Shown here one piece after another: positions 12,468 through 15,000 of a stretch of DNA of 15,000 nucleotides (position 1 is the first letter of the stretch; each line of letters starts with the position of its first letter). Made by a program: the position numbers and the translations under genes. Origin of the DNA: Symbiodinium natans (Eukaryota > Sar > Dinophyceae > Suessiales > Symbiodiniaceae); the NCBI GenBank assembly GCA_905221605.1, contig CAJNDS010002344.1:265383-280382 (forward strand). Direction: 5' to 3'. The notes beneath the pieces are model-generated. The model searched no databases and was not told the DNA's origin. It was given only the letters and a program-made list of their open reading frames with translations.

Positions 12468-13474
12468 ATGCTGTGTATTCGCAAGATCTCGGGTGAAGAG
12501 GTGGCAGCCCTGCCCTTGGAGGAGGCGAGCAGCGTGAGGGAAGTGAAGCGGCTCTTTTGCACAAGGTACACGGCCTTCCTCCACGCTTCCAGCAGAGGCT
12601 CGTCCTCAAAGGCGCCAGTTTGGATGATGCTCACAAGCTCGACTCGCCCGTGGACCTTGAACTTGTTCTGGTTGCTCTCTCCAGTGCTTCGCAGGCTGAA
12701 GTGGACGAGCTCATCGAAGCTGCTCGCAATGGCTCCGTGAACCATGCAGGTTTTTGCAACAGCCCAATCGCATGAACCTGACAACCGGATAGGGAGTCTA
12801 GGAGTCTAGGGCGGAGCCACAGTAAAAACTCAACGATCCCGGCCCTCTAGTCCGTTGTCAAGGTCGAGTCGCTACTGCAGTTGCCCCGAGATCCAAACGT
12901 GGTCAACAGTAATGGCACCACAGCCCTGGTGTGGGCAGCTGGAGCAGGCCACATTGAGGTCGCGCGTTTGCTGCTGGAAGCCGGTGCCGACGAGGACATG
13001 GCCAGCACCTTTGGCGCCACAGCCCTGAGATGCGCAGCTGAGGAAGGCCACGTTGCGGTCGCGCGTTTACTGCTCGAGGCTGGCGCAGACAAGCGAAAGG
13101 CCGACAACAATGCATGGCGCCACAGCGCTGATTCTGGCAGCTCAATCAGGCCACGTTGAGGTCGTACGTTTGCTGCTGGAGGCCGGCGCCGACAAGGACG
13201 TGGCCGACGACGATGGCGCCACAGCCCTGATGGAGGCGGCTTACAGAGGCCACGTTGAGGTCGTGCGTTTGCTGCTGGAGGCCGGCGCGGACAAGGACAT
13301 GGCCAGCAACTGGGCGACACAGCCCTAATCTGGGCAGCTCAAGGGGGCCACGTTGAGGTCGTGCATATGCTGCTGCAGGCCGGCGCCGACAAGGACGTGG
13401 CCAACAACGATGGCGCCACAGCCCAGATGTTGGCAGCTCGAGAGGGCCATGTCGCGGTCGTCGAGCGTTTATAA
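12468..13474 (+). pseudogene. Ubiquitin-like / ankyrin-repeat protein gene with frameshifts
   Basis: About 296 codons if read through. The N-terminus (MLCIRKISGEEVAALPLE, then after a frame change LPPRFQQRLVLKGASLDD and VDLELVLVALSS) looks like a ubiquitin-like beta-grasp fold of about 75 residues. Six ankyrin repeats follow, at 12890, 12989, 13088, 13191, 13290 and 13388. Each has the pattern GATAL..AA..GHVEVVRLLLEAGADKD. The sixth is cut short at a TAA (13472-13474). Ankyrin repeats bind protein partners; the ligand is unknown. The reading frame breaks three times: near TTTT at 12555-12558 (one base lost or two gained), at an extra C at 13113, and at a lost G in 12*13312-13314* region (positions 13312-13314). 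Two breaks lie in homopolymers, so sequencing error is an alternative to pseudogenisation. One probable intron is present, so it is not a simple retrocopy. The start ATG follows an in-frame stop. The fold call is from memory of dinoflagellate homologues. Confidence 0.8.
12737..12850 (+). other. Probable 114-nt intron in the ankyrin gene, flanked by TCCGT duplication
   Basis: The segment starts GTGAAC and ends CTCTAG. It contains an in-frame TGA (12776-12778) that splitting out removes, and its 114-nt length preserves frame. TCCGT occurs at both edges (12734-12738 and 12851-12855). Removing one duplicate plus the insert (117 nt) gives NGSVVKVESLLQLPRD; strict GT-AG removal leaves one extra serine. 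A short direct repeat at intron ends is what intron gain by a transposing introner with target-site duplication would leave. Confidence 0.65.
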
Positions 13475-13612
13475 TCTCTTGATTGAGTTCGGAGTGGGGA
13501 GGCATGCACCTGGAGCAAGCAGCCGTGTTAAGAGTATCAGAACATCTGCTGTCTGCGCCTTGAGGCCAGACCCTGATGCCAGCACGATCCAGCCGGCCAT
13601 CAGATCAAAAAC

Positions 13613-13632
13613 GCACACACACATACACACAC
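13613..13632 (+). repeat. (CA)n microsatellite
   Basis: CACACACACATACACACAC, just beyond the end of the ankyrin frame. Confidence 0.88.
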
Positions 13633-13639
13633 TCCTTTT

Positions 13640-14775
13640 TCAGGCTTTTGTTCTTTTTGTTTTTTTGGGGGGGGCATTGGGTTTGTGTTTGTAGCCTCTT
13701 AGCCCCATCTGTTCGGCGGATCCTGTGGGGCTTCGGGCCGGCTTAGGGAAGTAGTGCTTTAAAATGTCTGGGCTTGGTGTACGGGGCGCAGGGCTGATAA
13801 AGCTTAATGGCCCTAAGCTCTCAGTCGCCCCGAGCCCCCACAAACCCTAGGAAGCCCTGTGTTGTTCTGAGGGTTTAGGGCTTGTTTAGGGTATCGGCAG
13901 GCACGCATTGCTGGTAGAGCCAGGAATGAAGATCCGGTTTCAGGAAATACTTACTTGGGTTTTAACCCTGAACCCTGAACCGTTGGCTTGGGGTAACTTT
14001 GAGAGCAGGCGTCTCGTAATTCAAGGACCTGACTGCCCCCCAACAATTTCAACCCACAACCCTATCACGATGTATCCCCACAAGTAGGCATTAAGCCCCA
14101 AACCCGATGGCTAAACGTATCTTTGTCTAGACCCTAAACCCTGAACCCTGAACCCTGAACCCTAAACCCTAAACCCTAAACCCTGAACCCTGAACCCTAA
14201 ACCCTAAACCGCGAACGCACCCCAAGTCCGGCACCAGGTCACGCAGGTCGCGGTGGATGGTGAAAGCACTTCTGCGCAGGAGGGAAGGGCTTTCAGTCGG
14301 AGGTTCGGCTTTAGGGTTTATAGGGTTTAGGTTTTAAGGTTTAGGTTTAGGTTTAGGTCTTAGGGTTGGGTTTAGGAAACCTAAGCCCGGAACCGGGAGG
14401 TTTTTTGATTTTCAAAGATTATACGAGACTGGTGAAGGGCTGCGGGTTGGTGCCAAGCGGCAAGTTTTGAGGATTCGGATGCACCTGTACCCCTCCGGGT
14501 TTGTGTGGAGATTCAAGTTCGCTTAGGATTTTGGTTCAAGGTTTGGGCGTTGGCGGTGTTCGTTGTTCTGCATGCTGGCACTAAAGGTCCCAGAGTGGGC
14601 CCTTATTACTTTATGCCCTGTTTATCTGTTTATTGTGTAAGGTTCCTTGATAACCCCAGATAGTTATTTATCAAGATTTTTGCATTCCAAAATGTTACTG
14701 TGAGAATGGGGCCAAGCAATGATGCAGAGTCTCCCCGACACACGGTCGAAGCTCACACTGGTCCTGGGCTACTTC
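13640..14775 (-). CDS. Possible five-exon gene fragment, minus strand, unknown product
   Basis: Five minus-strand segments, each following an AG and the first four followed by GT, join in one open frame: 14775-14699 (EVAQDQCELRPCVGETLHH...), 14271-14221 (SAFTIHRDLRDLVPDL), 14032-13955 (QVLELRDACSQSYPKP...), 13866-13846 (a 21-nt micro-exon) and 13793-13640 (PAPRTPSPDILKHYFPKP..., a basic end KKTKRTKA and TGA). Donors are GTAACA, GTGCGT, GTAAGT and GTTTGT. The CTCCTGCGCAG acceptor before the second segment is good; the others are weaker. Phases agree at all four joins, but I chose the joins by eye, so agreement is partly selected. The introns contain telomeric tracts (14131-14210 and 14312-14375). 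It would be convergent with the ankyrin gene. The 5' end lies further right or outside. No domain is recognised. It could be an accidental chain of open frames. Confidence 0.3.
14131..14210 (-). repeat. CCCTAAA/CCCTGAA tract
   Basis: Eleven heptamers in groups: CCCTAAA, three CCCTGAA, three CCCTAAA, two CCCTGAA, two CCCTAAA. The mirrored grouping of variants suggests local duplication. Confidence 0.93.
14312..14375 (+). repeat. Degenerate TTTAGGG tract with hexamer variants
   Basis: TTTAGGG, TTATAGGG, TTTTAAGG and consecutive TTTAGG hexamers. Confidence 0.85.
14377..14403. other. Hairpin with T-run
   Basis: AAACCT and AGGTTT pair outside CCCGG and CCGGG, with AAG on one side and a two-base loop. 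T6 follows from 14401. It resembles an intrinsic-terminator shape, but in this genomic setting it is more likely a structural or repeat feature. Confidence 0.6.
14404..14698. other. Stretch without recognised gene
   Basis: Mixed, T-rich to the right, with no telomeric array. If the minus-strand gene model is right, this is part of its first listed intron. Confidence 0.4.
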
Positions 14776-14810
14776 CTGCACCCAGTCGCAAGACTCCTGC
14801 TAAGTTTTAC

Positions 14811-14843
14811 CCTAAGCCCCCTAACCCTAAACCCCAAGCCTAA
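14811..14843 (-). repeat. Short degenerate CCCTAAA tract
   Basis: Four to five units, of CCCTAAG, CCCCTAA, CCCTAAA and CCCAAGCC types. Confidence 0.75.
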
Positions 14844-14911
14844 ACAGTGCCCAGCCCTAGTAAGCCCCAAGCCCTCAAAAGGGCTCAGCAAGCTTTGCCC
14901 TACATCTTCCG

Positions 14912-14983
14912 TTATAGTATGTTGAGGTCTTTTCCACTGCCCACCAGTGTGGTGTCATCAGCACCATACTTTAGTTTGCTACT
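14912..14983 (-). pseudogene. Possible reverse-transcriptase palm fragment (ADD motif)
   Basis: The minus strand reads SSKLKYGADDTTLVGSGK, then DLNIL and a TAA at 14912-14914. Non-LTR retrotransposon reverse transcriptases carry a Y/F-ADD-T catalytic motif in which the two aspartates bind metal, commonly followed by hydrophobic residues and a glycine or serine-rich turn. Here an extra glycine separates the tyrosine from ADD. Only 23 codons exist before telomeric sequence at the window's right edge, so this would be a small truncated relic. Chance similarity is a serious alternative. Confidence 0.25.
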
Positions 14984-14989
14984 CCTCTC

Positions 14990-15000
14990 AGGGTTTAGGG
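14990..15000 (+). repeat. Start of a TTTAGGG tract at the window edge
   Basis: CAGGGTTTAGGG. Its extent lies outside the window. Confidence 0.7.

Noticed and set aside
12847-13505. Long minus-strand frames opposite the ankyrin repeats
   Set aside because: They are antisense shadows of GC-rich repeated coding sequence, with arginine/proline-rich composition.
1-15000. Dinoflagellate spliced-leader relic or SL-RNA gene
   Set aside because: I looked for a TTTTGGCTCAAG-type core on the plus strand and found no convincing match.

Overview
The window looks like nuclear DNA of a dinoflagellate, most likely Symbiodiniaceae-like. The evidence is TTTAGGG/CCCTAAA telomere-type heptamers scattered in both orientations through almost the whole window, many poly-G/poly-C runs and AT microsatellites, and one recognisable protein. 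That protein has a ubiquitin-like N-terminus fused to near-identical 33-residue ankyrin repeats, a design I recall as very common in dinoflagellates. TTTAGGG alone would also fit plants or green algae, so the assignment is inference. No bacterial-style operons, tRNA, rRNA or CRISPR array were seen.

Layout. Positions 1-4450: degenerate telomeric tracts, poly-G/C, a 119-bp foldback element (367-485), an imperfect minisatellite (about 1774-2151), a duplicated G-rich segment (3112-3393), a 28-bp higher-order telomeric array (3755-3885) and a second foldback (4316-4444). Positions 4451-7410: alternating C-rich and G-rich telomeric tracts and an octamer array (6397-6660) with its own higher-order pattern. 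Positions 7411-8940: degenerate C-rich DNA, a 165-bp-spaced direct repeat, a perfect hairpin, a 12-bp minisatellite and a 325-bp G-rich tract. Positions 8940-12010: short unique islands separated by telomeric tracts, AT-rich satellites, a third small foldback, and three places where direct repeats are spaced 51-55 bp (two of them enclose telomeric tracts). Positions 12468-13474: the ankyrin gene, with one probable 114-nt intron and three frameshifts. Positions 13640-14775: a possible multi-exon gene on the minus strand, convergent with the ankyrin gene. The right end has a short minus-strand stretch with an ADD motif reminiscent of reverse transcriptase, next to another telomeric tract.

Only the ankyrin gene is identified with confidence. 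Many 50-120 bp islands between telomeric tracts have an open frame bracketed by AG and GT and read like exon fragments. Short open frames are expected by chance, so these are listed at low confidence. The points of most interest are the telomere-type DNA (dispersed, strand-alternating, sometimes enclosed by direct repeats), the foldback that starts exactly at a potential splice donor, and the short duplication at the ends of the ankyrin intron.
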